A stretch of DNA of 12,502 nucleotides, taken from positions 1-12,502 of the forward strand of contig SKKR01000181.1 of NCBI GenBank assembly GCA_007123655.1, in the 5' to 3' direction. Position numbers and translations under genes: made by a program. Every line of letters begins with the position of its first letter. Position 1 is the first letter of the stretch. Source of the DNA: Thermomicrobiaceae bacterium (lineage in GTDB: Bacteria > Chloroflexota > Chloroflexia > Thermomicrobiales > Thermomicrobiaceae). The notes under the pieces are model-generated. The model did not search any database and was not told the origin of the DNA. It worked only from the letters and a program-made list of their open reading frames with translations. Below, piece after piece: positions 1 to 6,469 of this stretch.

Positions 1-167
1 ACCGGGTTGACCGCGCCCGGACCCGGGCGCTCGGCGGAAGCGGGATCGGACTGTCTATCGCGAAGGCACTGGTCGAGGTTCAGGGCGGTGAAATCCGGGC
101 CCAGAGTCCCGGCCCGGATCAGGGTAGTACATTCTGGTTTACGCTATCTGTAGCCGATGACCACTAG
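1..167 (+). CDS. Sensor histidine kinase, C-terminal end (partial)
   Basis: This is the last 55 codons of a gene that begins before the window; the reading frame starts at base 3 and ends at TAG 165-167. The translation contains the G2 glycine box of the HATPase_c fold (GGSGIGLSIAK, about residues 11-21 of the visible part), followed by the usual tail ALVEVQGGEI and a final beta strand GSTFWFTLSV. This is the ATP-binding end of a two-component sensor kinase, which phosphorylates itself on a His outside the window and passes the phosphate to a response regulator, presumably encoded upstream. Its input signal cannot be seen. The secreted protein and DUF305 lipoprotein that follow on the same strand could be part of its regulon, but a 380-base gap and a candidate promoter separate them. 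The family call is confident. Confidence 0.88.
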   Translation, partial: RVDRARTRALGGSGIGLSIAKALVEVQGGEIRAQSPGPDQGSTFWFTLSVADDH

Positions 168-547
168 TCGGGCCTTTCGTTGATTCACTTGCGGAATGAC
201 TCGCACCATCGTGACGATCTGGCTCAGGAACACGTTCCAGAGTACGCCCCCGATACGTTCGATCGCGGGGTAGTTTTCTCCGACCAAGAAGATCACGAGA
301 AACACACGGTTTGGGACATCACACGATGAACCTGAACGGAGTTAACGTTCGGTCCATACAGACACGGACTAATCGGTCCGTTGCACGTGCACGCGCATAA
401 GATGAACCGCGTTCGACAGGGCCTGAATTATCGCTGATAACTTTCATGCTCAGGAAGTCAACGAGAGCGAAAGGTCTGGCTGAGTGGAACTTGGCGGGTT
501 CTCACACCGGTGGTATATTCATGAGCATGATGCTGAGAGAATCCCGA
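168..547. other. Intergenic regulatory region, no convincing gene
   Basis: This 380-base stretch lies between the kinase stop and the small secreted protein. I see no convincing gene in it. It holds a cluster of dyads: GAACG-N7-CGTTC (334-350), ACGGAC-N6-GTCCGT (364-381), the palindrome TGCACGTGCA (382-391) and TTATC-N3-GATAA (428-440). CGGTCC recurs at 350-355 and 374-379. A candidate promoter lies at 413-441. The likeliest role is control of the downstream gene pair, possibly by the response regulator partnered with the upstream kinase (inference). Confidence 0.5.
413..441 (+). promoter_or_regulatory. Candidate sigma70-like promoter with overlapping dyad
   Basis: The -35 candidate TCGACA (413-418, 5 of 6 to TTGACA) is separated by 17 bases from the -10 candidate GATAAC (436-441, 4 of 6 to TATAAT). 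The expected start of transcription is near 448, which favours translation from an ATG further downstream (548) rather than one near 446. The dyad TTATC-GCT-GATAA (428-440) overlaps the spacer and -10 and could be an operator. The call rests on motif matching only. Confidence 0.3.
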
Positions 548-919
548 ATGCGACTTTGTTGTTTCGGTAACCGACTGGCAGTACTGTTGCCGGTGCTCGT
601 GGTGCTTCATCTGGGACTTGCCCACGCTGGCCATGTTTCTCTTGGAGAGCTTGATCAATCTAACTTCGGAAATACCGGCGCGAGCCATCACGTCTCAGTC
701 GCCAATACAGACTCCCAACAACCAGCGGAAACCTGCCCGGTGCCATCCGTCACCGCTCGCGCGGATCTTTCCGAAGTCGACGTCGCTCCTCAAGCTTCCC
801 CGGTCATAGAGGTAATTCGGCTCTCCGAGCCTTCCGTATCTGTTATCGAAACCAGTGTTATCCCTAAACGCCTAGACGGCCCGAACCGCCAGGCACTCCT
901 CGAGCGCTTCTTGCTGTGA
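548..919 (+). CDS. Small secreted protein of unknown function
   Basis: This is a 123-aa protein that I do not recognise. I chose ATG 548 because GAGAGA (535-540) sits seven bases upstream and because translation then begins directly with a classic Sec signal peptide: MRLCCFGNR, a hydrophobic core of about residues 10-22, and a likely cleavage after AHA (about residue 26). In-frame ATGs at 521, 527 and 530 would add 6-9 residues; an even earlier one near 446 would precede the predicted transcript start. The mature part is polar and low in complexity (Ser, Val, Pro, Glu), with one Cys in ETCPVPS and a basic, hydrophobic end (PNRQALLERFLL). It has no enzyme motif. It lies 87 bases upstream of the DUF305 lipoprotein on the same strand and may be cotranscribed with it. 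A periplasmic role in metal or envelope stress would fit but is unproven. Confidence 0.6.
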   Translation: MRLCCFGNRLAVLLPVLVVLHLGLAHAGHVSLGELDQSNFGNTGASHHVSVANTDSQQPAETCPVPSVTARADLSEVDVAPQASPVIEVIRLSEPSVSVIETSVIPKRLDGPNRQALLERFLL

Positions 920-927
920 TCCTCCAG

Positions 928-949
928 GGTTAGCCAGAAATCGCTAACC
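928..949 (+). repeat. Small inverted repeat between two genes
   Basis: GGTTAGC (928-934) and GCTAACC (943-949) form a perfect 7-bp stem with an 8-base loop, starting nine bases after the stop of the secreted protein. No T-run follows, so it is a weak attenuator, an mRNA-processing hairpin or an operator rather than a clear terminator. Confidence 0.4.
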
Positions 950-1006
950 AACACCTCGAATACCTCACTACTGAAAATAGAACGATGGAACTCGAGAGGA
1001 TCAACG

Positions 1007-1711
1007 ATGCGACTTCTCTTTACACTCCTTCTTGCATCGCTCGTTGCGGTGCTGGCGGCATGTGCCGATGATGCGGATGACCAGGACGATGCTGTCGACG
1101 CTGATGATCAGACTGAAGTGATCGACGACGCGGCCGAGGAAGAAGCTGATGCGATTGAAGAAGATGATGATGATATCGCGGCAGTAGCCGAAGACAACGA
1201 TGATCATGGCGCGATGGAAGACGACGACGACATGGAGGCCGACGATCACGCCGGCATGGCAATGGAACTCGATGACGAGACCTTTCTTGCCGCGATGATC
1301 GAGCACCATGAGGGCGCCGTGGATATGGCCAAGGTCGCGCTGGAGCGGGCCGAACGTGAGGAACTGCGCGAGATGGCGCAGGAAATCATAGATGCCCAGG
1401 AAACTGAAATCGACCAGATGCAGGCGTGGCTCGACGAATGGTTTGAGGGCGGCCACGTAGACCACGGGATCACCCATGAAGAAATGGGCATGGATATGGA
1501 TATGGACGAGTTCCGGGAGGCGGAGCCGTTCGATCTGGCATTCATCGACGAAATGATCGTTCACCACGAGGGCGCAATCGACATGGCTCGAGCCATACTC
1601 GAAACGACGGGGCGAGACGAGCTGCGGAAGATGGCCGAGGAGATCATCGTGGTTCAGGAGACGGAAATTCAACAAATGCGCGAGTGGCGTGCGGAGTGGT
1701 TCGCTAGCTAG
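1007..1711 (+). CDS. DUF305 family acidic lipoprotein (CopM-like)
   Basis: This is a 234-aa exported lipoprotein. The start ATG 1007 has GAGAGG (994-999) seven bases upstream. Residues 1-19 are a lipoprotein signal with lipobox L-A-A-C (Cys19). Residues 20-90 are extremely rich in Asp and Glu and contain some His and Met. Two homologous DUF305 halves follow: about 88-146 and 174-232, each with the F-x3-M-I-x-H-H-E-G-A-x-D-M-A signature (His100/101 and His186/187), then an ELR-x-MA-x-EII helix and QETEI-x-QM-x-W. The link between them is Met/His-rich (HVDHGITHEEMGMDMDM). DUF305 proteins are ferritin-like four-helix proteins, and some (cyanobacterial CopM) bind copper. Periplasmic metal binding is therefore plausible, with the conserved His/Met as ligands. 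The acidic segment may be a halophilic adaptation or part of the metal site. The family is certain; the metal is inferred. Confidence 0.9.
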   Translation: MRLLFTLLLASLVAVLAACADDADDQDDAVDADDQTEVIDDAAEEEADAIEEDDDDIAAVAEDNDDHGAMEDDDDMEADDHAGMAMELDDETFLAAMIEHHEGAVDMAKVALERAEREELREMAQEIIDAQETEIDQMQAWLDEWFEGGHVDHGITHEEMGMDMDMDEFREAEPFDLAFIDEMIVHHEGAIDMARAILETTGRDELRKMAEEIIVVQETEIQQMREWRAEWFAS

Positions 1712-1726
1712 CAAGTAAAGGCAACC

Positions 1727-1753
1727 CGGGTGGGACATCTCGGGTCCCGCCCG
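1727..1753 (+). terminator. Strong hairpin after the DUF305 gene
   Basis: CGGGTGGGAC (1727-1736) pairs with GTCCCGCCCG (1744-1753) over 10 bp with one G-T wobble and a 7-base loop, beginning 16 bases after the stop codon. No T-tract follows on the + strand. On the - strand a short pyrimidine stretch (TTGCCTTT) follows. It is probably a transcription end or an mRNA 3' stabiliser, perhaps used from both directions. Confidence 0.5.
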
Positions 1754-1916
1754 CGCTGTATCGCACGTCGTTTAGAACTGGAAACGGACGGCGGTTGACA
1801 ACATGCCGTGATGACGCCGTGGCTGGCCCGGCGTGTTAGTAACGGTACTGCTCCCTGGCTCGATCGACGTTTAGGTGATCTGGCCGAGACTGTCCCAGTC
1901 GGGCGGATTTTCATAA

Positions 1917-1941
1917 CCGCTGCGCGGTACTTGCGCTGCGG
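1917..1941 (-). terminator. Possible hairpin at the end of the respiratory operon
   Basis: CCGC-T-GCGC (1917-1925) and GCGC-T-GCGG (1933-1941) form an 8-bp stem with one T-T mismatch and a 7-base loop, about 20 bases beyond the stop of the last - strand gene. The - strand continues with TTATGAAAA, which is a poor U-tract. It overlaps the 12-bp palindrome at 1939-1950. It may end the nine-gene transcript. Confidence 0.35.
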
Positions 1942-1950
1942 TAATTACCG
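1939..1950. repeat. Perfect 12-bp palindrome CGGTAATTACCG
   Basis: CGGTAATTACCG equals its own reverse complement. It lies 12 bases beyond the last gene of the operon, between that gene and the DUF305 hairpin. It could be a protein-binding site or part of a transcription-end structure; it is not near any gene start. Confidence 0.35.
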
Positions 1951-1961
1951 AGGACTCTTCG

Positions 1962-2276
1962 CTACTCGGGCCCAGGTACTTCGCGCGACCACTGTAACGC
2001 GGCAATCATGCGGGGGAATCCGATAGTGGTCAGGCTGAGAAGAATCGCGTGCTCGACCTCTTGCCGGCTCAATCCCGCGTCAAAGGCCTTTCGCACGTGT
2101 GAACGCACTCCGCCTTCAGACTCTGCTCCAACTGCGATTCCCAGCTTCACCAGGCAGCGGGATCGCTCATCGAGTGGACCGGCAGCATGGATAGCTTCCC
2201 CCAGCCGGGAATAGGCATCAGTAACGGACTCGAAATCGTCTACGAACGACTCGTAAATCTCTGGCAGGCGTTTCAT
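1962..2276 (-). CDS. Carboxymuconolactone decarboxylase-like protein lacking the Cys pair
   Basis: This 104-aa protein has the all-helical AhpD/CMD fold: an N-terminal helix (PEIYESFVDDFESV), then DERSRCLVKLGIAVGAESEGGVRSHVRKAFDAGLSRQEVEHAILLS in short conserved blocks, and a C-terminal TTIGFPRMIAALQW helix. In redox-active AhpD relatives a C-x2-C-x3-H motif occupies the region of GAESEGGVRSH; here both Cys are replaced (Ser and Gly) and only the His remains. A peroxidase or thiol-redox role is therefore unlikely. To my knowledge a Cys-less branch of the family with the TTIGFP ending exists, without a defined reaction. Start ATG 2276 is preceded by GGAGAG. It is the last gene of the operon, 38 bases after a small membrane protein, so an accessory role for the respiratory enzyme is possible. 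Confidence 0.82.
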   Translation of the reverse strand: MKRLPEIYESFVDDFESVTDAYSRLGEAIHAAGPLDERSRCLVKLGIAVGAESEGGVRSHVRKAFDAGLSRQEVEHAILLSLTTIGFPRMIAALQWSREVPGPE

Positions 2277-2314
2277 GACATCTCTCCAATCGAGTTATGG
2301 CGCATGAGTACAAG

Positions 2315-2548
2315 CTAGGTCTTTTCACGTGCGACGATCCACAACCACTGATTCAGGACGAGGGCAATGAGGCTCACCAGCAATATCGACGCCGCCCATC
2401 CAGCGACTGTTCCTAACAAGGACGCCACCAATGCGTACGTGGAGGCTGTCAGGAGGATAAGAAACGGAGTCAAGAACGCAAGCAACAGCAGCTTGGCACC
2501 GATCGAGGCAAGCATCCGCAAAACGGCCTTGGAATCGATCTCCGGCAT
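2315..2548 (-). CDS. Small two-helix membrane protein, unknown function
   Basis: This is a 77-aa protein with a short N-terminal cytoplasmic stretch (MPEIDSKAVLRML) and two closely spaced hydrophobic segments, about residues 17-40 and 46-70, ending in a charged tail (REKT). I do not recognise a family. ATG 2548 has an excellent Shine-Dalgarno (GGAAAGGAG) a few bases upstream, which together with the clean frame supports a real gene. It lies 66 bases after the large iron-sulfur protein and 38 bases before the CMD-like gene, all on the same strand. It may be an assembly or anchor factor of the respiratory complex (inference from position). Confidence 0.7.
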   Translation of the reverse strand: MPEIDSKAVLRMLASIGAKLLLLAFLTPFLILLTASTYALVASLLGTVAGWAASILLVSLIALVLNQWLWIVAREKT

Positions 2549-2614
2549 GACGTTCTCCTTTCCGAAGCACGCCAGCCACCCAACACAATTGATTACTGCC
2601 GGTTGCGGAACTGC

Positions 2615-4195
2615 TCAACCAGAGATCCCCCGGCAATTAGTGCAGAACCGGCTGATAACGTTGAGCGTTGCCGCGTGTTCCGCTCCCAGTAGTTCCGCAA
2701 TCCGACCCATCATCTTGTCCGTTGAAATCGGCTTGCCGCATCGCTCGCAGAGGCTGACGGTATCGTGATGAAGGGTTGTCCGGCCCTCCACAAGCAGAGC
2801 AAGGTCTGTCGTTCGGTCGACATGCAGGACATCGCTCTCCGGACACGCCGGCAGGCACTGCTCACAGATCACGCATCGTCGTGCATCGAAGGTAAGTGTT
2901 GTCCCGGCAGCGTCGTCGCTGAAGATCTGCAATGCGTCCGCCGGGCAGGCGTCAGCACACGAACCACATAACGTGCATCCGTCAGTGGCCCGGACGCTGG
3001 CAAATGGAGATGCCGGATGCGTAATCGACCAATCAAGGCCGGCGCCATCTGCAGCTGCGACATCGACGACCACGTCCATCCGTGCGTCGTACCGAAAGGC
3101 GCTGTCTGGCTCGTCTTCGAACGCGTAGCCGGCAAATGCGATTTCGTCCGCCAGAAATGCCCGCAATCCAGCCTCCGACGTCGGTGCCAACTGCACCGCC
3201 TCCGGCATTTCCCATGTTTCTCGCAGCAACGCCTGGCAATAGCCGACTCGCTGGCGCATCTGATCAATCTTCCCGGAACGGCAGTTATCAATGCAGGGAA
3301 CAAGGCCAACCGCGCCGGCACCGAGTCGTAACGGCGCCAGAAGCCATTGAACGGTCAACATCCCGAGGCACGGCACTTCCACCGGCAACCAGCCGGGAGA
3401 GAGGTCGAAATCCCTGGCAGCGAGATTCCGCATCGTGTTTGGGCAAACGAACAGGATTCCCCGCGCATCCGGTCCGCCCGTGTCCTCGTCGAGCAAGCAC
3501 GTCACCTGCTCGTCTATCTCCGCTGGCATCGCTGTCGGAAAATTGATCGCCTCGTTCGGGCAAGCAGACAAGCAAATCCCACAACTGGTGCAGTCCTTCT
3601 TCCGGAGTCGCACCTGTCCATCTACGATTCGGAGCGCATTGTGCGGGCATCCATCGACGCACTCACGGCAACCCTTCGATGCCCGGCAGCGATCACGGCG
3701 GACGGTCGGGGCGGGCCGATACTCCAGTTCCGGAAGAGAAAAGAGTGATTCAAGTCCGCCGCTCGACGGACGTTCCGGCCGCAGGTTCTGTTGGCGGCTC
3801 CCGCGATACGCGCGAGCTCGCTGGACAACGCCGAGGATGGTCAAGATTGCGTGTGTCAGTCGATCCTCTGGGTCCGGAACTCGACAGCTGAGCGTTCCCA
3901 GCTCAACTGGCCAGACTCCGAACTGATCGATTCCGGCATCACGCGCAGCCTGCTGAAAATCGGCGACGCTTAGTTGCTGACCAGGCAATCCAACGACGAC
4001 GCGGCGGGCGGCCGTGTCGATAACCGCGTCACTGAGCGCACGTGAGTCGGCCTCCAATCCGTCAACAATCTTGATGCGCAATGAAGCGTCGCTATCGGAC
4101 AGGCGTCCGGCAAGCTCTACCGGATCCAGCCGATAGCCACTGGCGCTCAATTGCCTGTCGAGCAGGACCGCGACCGTTCGGTTCCCGTCAGGCAT
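2615..4195 (-). CDS. Multidomain iron-sulfur protein: two 2[4Fe-4S] domains and an MvhD-like segment
   Basis: This 526-aa protein has no signal peptide and is probably cytoplasmic. An N-terminal region without Cys motifs (1-165) is followed by a 2[4Fe-4S] ferredoxin domain (Cys170-x5-Cys176-x2-Cys179-x3-Cys183 and Cys202/205/208/212). Residues about 247-325 resemble the hydrogenase delta / MvhD domain (FVCPNT, VPCLGML, VPCIDNCRSGK; Cys251, 276, 301, 305). A second 2[4Fe-4S] domain follows (Cys407/410/413/417 and 441/444/447/451), then a C-terminal C-x2-C pair of pairs (Cys483/486, 518/521) like a zinc or rubredoxin knuckle. MvhD passes electrons between hydrogenase and heterodisulfide reductase in methanogens, so a soluble electron-transfer role is likely. 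ATG 4195 is chosen because AAGGTGG lies upstream and the start overlaps the TorD stop by 8 bases (ATGCCTGA); GTG 4207 is an alternative. Substrate and partners are unknown. Confidence 0.85.
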   Translation of the reverse strand: MPDGNRTVAVLLDRQLSASGYRLDPVELAGRLSDSDASLRIKIVDGLEADSRALSDAVIDTAARRVVVGLPGQQLSVADFQQAARDAGIDQFGVWPVELGTLSCRVPDPEDRLTHAILTILGVVQRARAYRGSRQQNLRPERPSSGGLESLFSLPELEYRPAPTVRRDRCRASKGCRECVDGCPHNALRIVDGQVRLRKKDCTSCGICLSACPNEAINFPTAMPAEIDEQVTCLLDEDTGGPDARGILFVCPNTMRNLAARDFDLSPGWLPVEVPCLGMLTVQWLLAPLRLGAGAVGLVPCIDNCRSGKIDQMRQRVGYCQALLRETWEMPEAVQLAPTSEAGLRAFLADEIAFAGYAFEDEPDSAFRYDARMDVVVDVAAADGAGLDWSITHPASPFASVRATDGCTLCGSCADACPADALQIFSDDAAGTTLTFDARRCVICEQCLPACPESDVLHVDRTTDLALLVEGRTTLHHDTVSLCERCGKPISTDKMMGRIAELLGAEHAATLNVISRFCTNCRGISG

Positions 4196-4928
4196 CTCTG
4201 GAGCCACCTTCTGGCGCCGGAGTTTGTTCGCAAATCTGAATGATCATATCCAGTAAGTCCCGTTCGTGGTGAATGAACTCCGTGACTGCCCGGGCTGCTC
4301 TGAGGTAAAAGGAGTCCGGAGCTGTCAGCGAAACGTGATGTTCCAGCCCGGGAAGCCACCAGCAGAGATGTTTGCGTAGATGGGCTCGGTTCAGCCGGAG
4401 CGCTCGCAGCGCCTGTCCTGGTTCCGCGTTGTGCCAGCCAGTCGCTTCGGCGTCGCATAAGACGGCCAGATACTCAAGCTGAACCGTGATGTGGTCTGCG
4501 GGCGCTGGTGATTGTGCACCGACACTCAACCCGGCGTTGACATACCGGTTGACCAGATCGCGAGTAATGTCCGCACGATCCTGTTCCTCGCCTGTGCGAT
4601 GCAGTGACTCCTGCAACAGGTTTCCAGGATTCCCGCTTGCTCGAGAAAACGCGGTATTGTACAGATGATGAATACCAGGAATCATTTGATGCGCGATTTC
4701 CTCAACGCCGAGGAGAAACTCCTGCCAGGCAGGAAAGTATGGAAAGCGTGCCGCGATCGGATCGTCAATGATTTCCCGAGACATCGTGACGATGGCATCA
4801 ACCTGCTCAGTCGTTGGAGGCAGGAATGCCATTGCGAGCACGCGATACGCAACGTATCGGGTGCTGGCGAGTTCGAGCATTTGCGCGTGCTCTGATTGAG
4901 ATTCTCGACCCACTAATTGCTGAACCAT
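4188..4928 (-). CDS. TorD/DmsD-family molybdoenzyme chaperone
   Basis: This 246-aa protein is helical throughout and fits the TorD family, which holds the apo-catalytic subunit, binds its Tat signal and assists cofactor insertion before export. The family signature is clear: YNTAFSRA (about 90-97) and, above all, the P-x-DHI-x-V-x-LEYLAVL helix (about 143-157), followed by an H-L-x-WW-x-P region (187-193). ATG 4928 is preferred because GGGGAAGAG lies immediately upstream; TTG 4946, which overlaps the previous stop (TTGA), would add six residues and cannot be excluded. It is coupled to the iron-sulfur protein downstream. Its most likely client is the Tat-exported molybdopterin subunit at 8758-11319, the only twin-arginine protein in the window. 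Confidence 0.87.
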   Translation of the reverse strand: MVQQLVGRESQSEHAQMLELASTRYVAYRVLAMAFLPPTTEQVDAIVTMSREIIDDPIAARFPYFPAWQEFLLGVEEIAHQMIPGIHHLYNTAFSRASGNPGNLLQESLHRTGEEQDRADITRDLVNRYVNAGLSVGAQSPAPADHITVQLEYLAVLCDAEATGWHNAEPGQALRALRLNRAHLRKHLCWWLPGLEHHVSLTAPDSFYLRAARAVTEFIHHERDLLDMIIQICEQTPAPEGGSRDA

Positions 4929-4942
4929 CTCTTCCCCAGAGG

Positions 4943-5170
4943 TCAAGCTTCGGATCTCCGACTCGGCAAGACTTCGTAGAGTATCCCCGCTATGAACACG
5001 AGCATGACTCCTGCGATGAAGATCAGCGGCGCAAACGGCAGCACGGGATCAGAGTGCTCCGGGCTAGACGGAGGGAATCCCCACGGTGCCGCCAGGAACA
5101 GGAAACTGACGAACTGAATCACGAACCCGATGACTGCGAGTCCCACCGCCAGTGCACCTCGAGATGTCAT
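4943..5170 (-). CDS. Small two-helix membrane protein, unknown function
   Basis: This is a 75-aa protein with two hydrophobic segments, about residues 5-29 and 44-66, joined by a short Pro/Ser loop (APWGFPPSSPEHSDP) and ending in a basic tail (LPSRRSEA). I recognise no family. Its ATG (5170) overlaps the stop of the NrfD-like gene as ATGA, and the chaperone gene starts at or just after its own stop, so translation is coupled on both sides. The position between the quinone-interacting subunit and the chaperone suggests a small accessory subunit of the membrane complex. This is inferred from context only. Confidence 0.75.
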   Translation of the reverse strand: MTSRGALAVGLAVIGFVIQFVSFLFLAAPWGFPPSSPEHSDPVLPFAPLIFIAGVMLVFIAGILYEVLPSRRSEA

Positions 5171-6468
5171 GTGCGTTCTCCTTCCGGGGAATCCTGGCTG
5201 ACTTCCATGATCGGGAATACCTTCATAAAGAGCAGGAACGCGAGGATCCCAAGCCCAACAAGCCCGATGATTAACCCGTATTCGATCAGGCTCGGCGAAT
5301 ACGTTCCCTGTGGGTAGGGCAGAAGTTGGCCGTGCGTCTGCGAAGGAACAACCAGCAGAAATCGCTTCAGAACCGCACCGATCTGCACCAGCAAACCGGC
5401 GGCAACGATGAGGCCGATGCTCCAGCGACCGGTGTATGCCTGCCATATCAGCAGGGCAACAGCCAGCAGCAGCGATCCCACGGTCAACCAGTATTGCCAG
5501 GCAAAGTCACCCCAGAGCATCGCCTCGAAGATAATCTGCTCGTGATGTTCCGCGGCATAAACCGCGGTGATGACCTCGACCGCCATCAGGTAGAGATACA
5601 CCAGCGTGAGAATCATCAGACCCTTGCCCAGGAACTTGAACATGTCCAGCGTGAGCGTTTGTTGTGTGCCGAGCGCTCGCCGGACGAGCGCGACGATCAC
5701 CGCAAGCAATCCAATGCCCGACACTCCGGCGAGTATGACGAACCCTGGCGCCTGAATCGCACTGAACCAGCCCGGCCGACCGACCTGCAGGCCGAAGACG
5801 AAGCCGAGAGTCGAGTGCGCGGTGATCAGCAACGGAACGATCGCGATTGCGAGCCAGAAACTGGCGCGATAGTGTCGCTGCTGTTCCTCCTCAGTATCCT
5901 GGTATCCAGCTGCCCACCAGCGGTGGAACTTCTGTAGGCGGCCTGGCACCTTCGCACAGGCAGCTGCATCCCGCCTGGCATCAAGATAGAAGTACACCAG
6001 ACTTGCGAACAGGTAACCCGCGATCACCAGGGTGAATGTGCCGAAGAACGGTGATTGCGGGCGGGCATACATGGGCAGGTAAAGTAGCCCCCGCAGTGAC
6101 TGGCCGAGATCGGCGATGATGGCAATCGCGGCAAGTATCAGCGAAATGATGGTCAACAGCTCGGCGATGCGCGCGACTGGTTTCAGGTAGTCCCAGTTGA
6201 GTACGCGAATCAGTGCAGCGACGGTGATTCCTGCAAAGCTGACTCCAACGAAGTAGACGACGAACGTGATATAGAGTCCCCAGGTTGCTCCGCCCATAGT
6301 GCCAACGTTGCGCATACCGGTGGCGATCAATCCCTGCTGACTCTCGATCGCGAACGCAACTACTCCAACGACCGTTAGCGCGAGGGCAATAAGAACCAGC
6401 ACGAGCCACTGTCCTGTTACCCGACCAACTCCGTAGGGCAGGCGTTCTGTGCGAGGCGCCGTCGACAT
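5167..6468 (-). CDS. NrfD/PsrC-family membrane subunit (quinone-interacting)
   Basis: This 433-aa protein has about nine or ten hydrophobic helices, from VTGQWLVLVLIALALTVVGV near the N-terminus to LIIGLVGLGILAFLLF near the end. It fits the NrfD/PsrC family, which docks the four-cluster ferredoxin subunit and exchanges electrons with quinones without its own heme. The PLLITAHSTLGFVFGLQ segment matches the family's conserved HS-x-x-GF helix, and the length is typical. An internal soluble loop (about 175-200, KFHRWWAAGYQDTEEEQQRHYR) lies between helices. ATG 6468 starts one base after the stop of the FeS subunit (TGATATG), with GAGGA as Shine-Dalgarno. Together with that subunit and the molybdopterin protein it should form a periplasm-facing quinone oxidoreductase complex; the direction of electron flow cannot be read from sequence. 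Confidence 0.92.
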   Translation of the reverse strand: MSTAPRTERLPYGVGRVTGQWLVLVLIALALTVVGVVAFAIESQQGLIATGMRNVGTMGGATWGLYITFVVYFVGVSFAGITVAALIRVLNWDYLKPVARIAELLTIISLILAAIAIIADLGQSLRGLLYLPMYARPQSPFFGTFTLVIAGYLFASLVYFYLDARRDAAACAKVPGRLQKFHRWWAAGYQDTEEEQQRHYRASFWLAIAIVPLLITAHSTLGFVFGLQVGRPGWFSAIQAPGFVILAGVSGIGLLAVIVALVRRALGTQQTLTLDMFKFLGKGLMILTLVYLYLMAVEVITAVYAAEHHEQIIFEAMLWGDFAWQYWLTVGSLLLAVALLIWQAYTGRWSIGLIVAAGLLVQIGAVLKRFLLVVPSQTHGQLLPYPQGTYSPSLIEYGLIIGLVGLGILAFLLFMKVFPIMEVSQDSPEGERT

Positions 6469-6469
6469 A

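Noticed and set aside
144..305. 53-codon - strand frame from GTG 305, hydrophobic at its start (FLVIFLVG), with G/C-rich third positions
   Set aside because: No ribosome binding site, it overlaps the end of the kinase gene, and I recognise no family. It could be a gene remnant, but the support is too weak.
1001..1738. Long 245-codon - strand frame opposite the DUF305 gene
   Set aside because: It is an antisense by-product of the GAT/GAC/GAA-rich coding strand (His/Ile/Phe runs with no fold). The + strand product has a lipobox and two family repeats.
1808..2026. 72-codon + strand frame across the operon end
   Set aside because: No Shine-Dalgarno, Arg-rich composition, and it overlaps the CMD-like gene and the hairpin and palindrome region.
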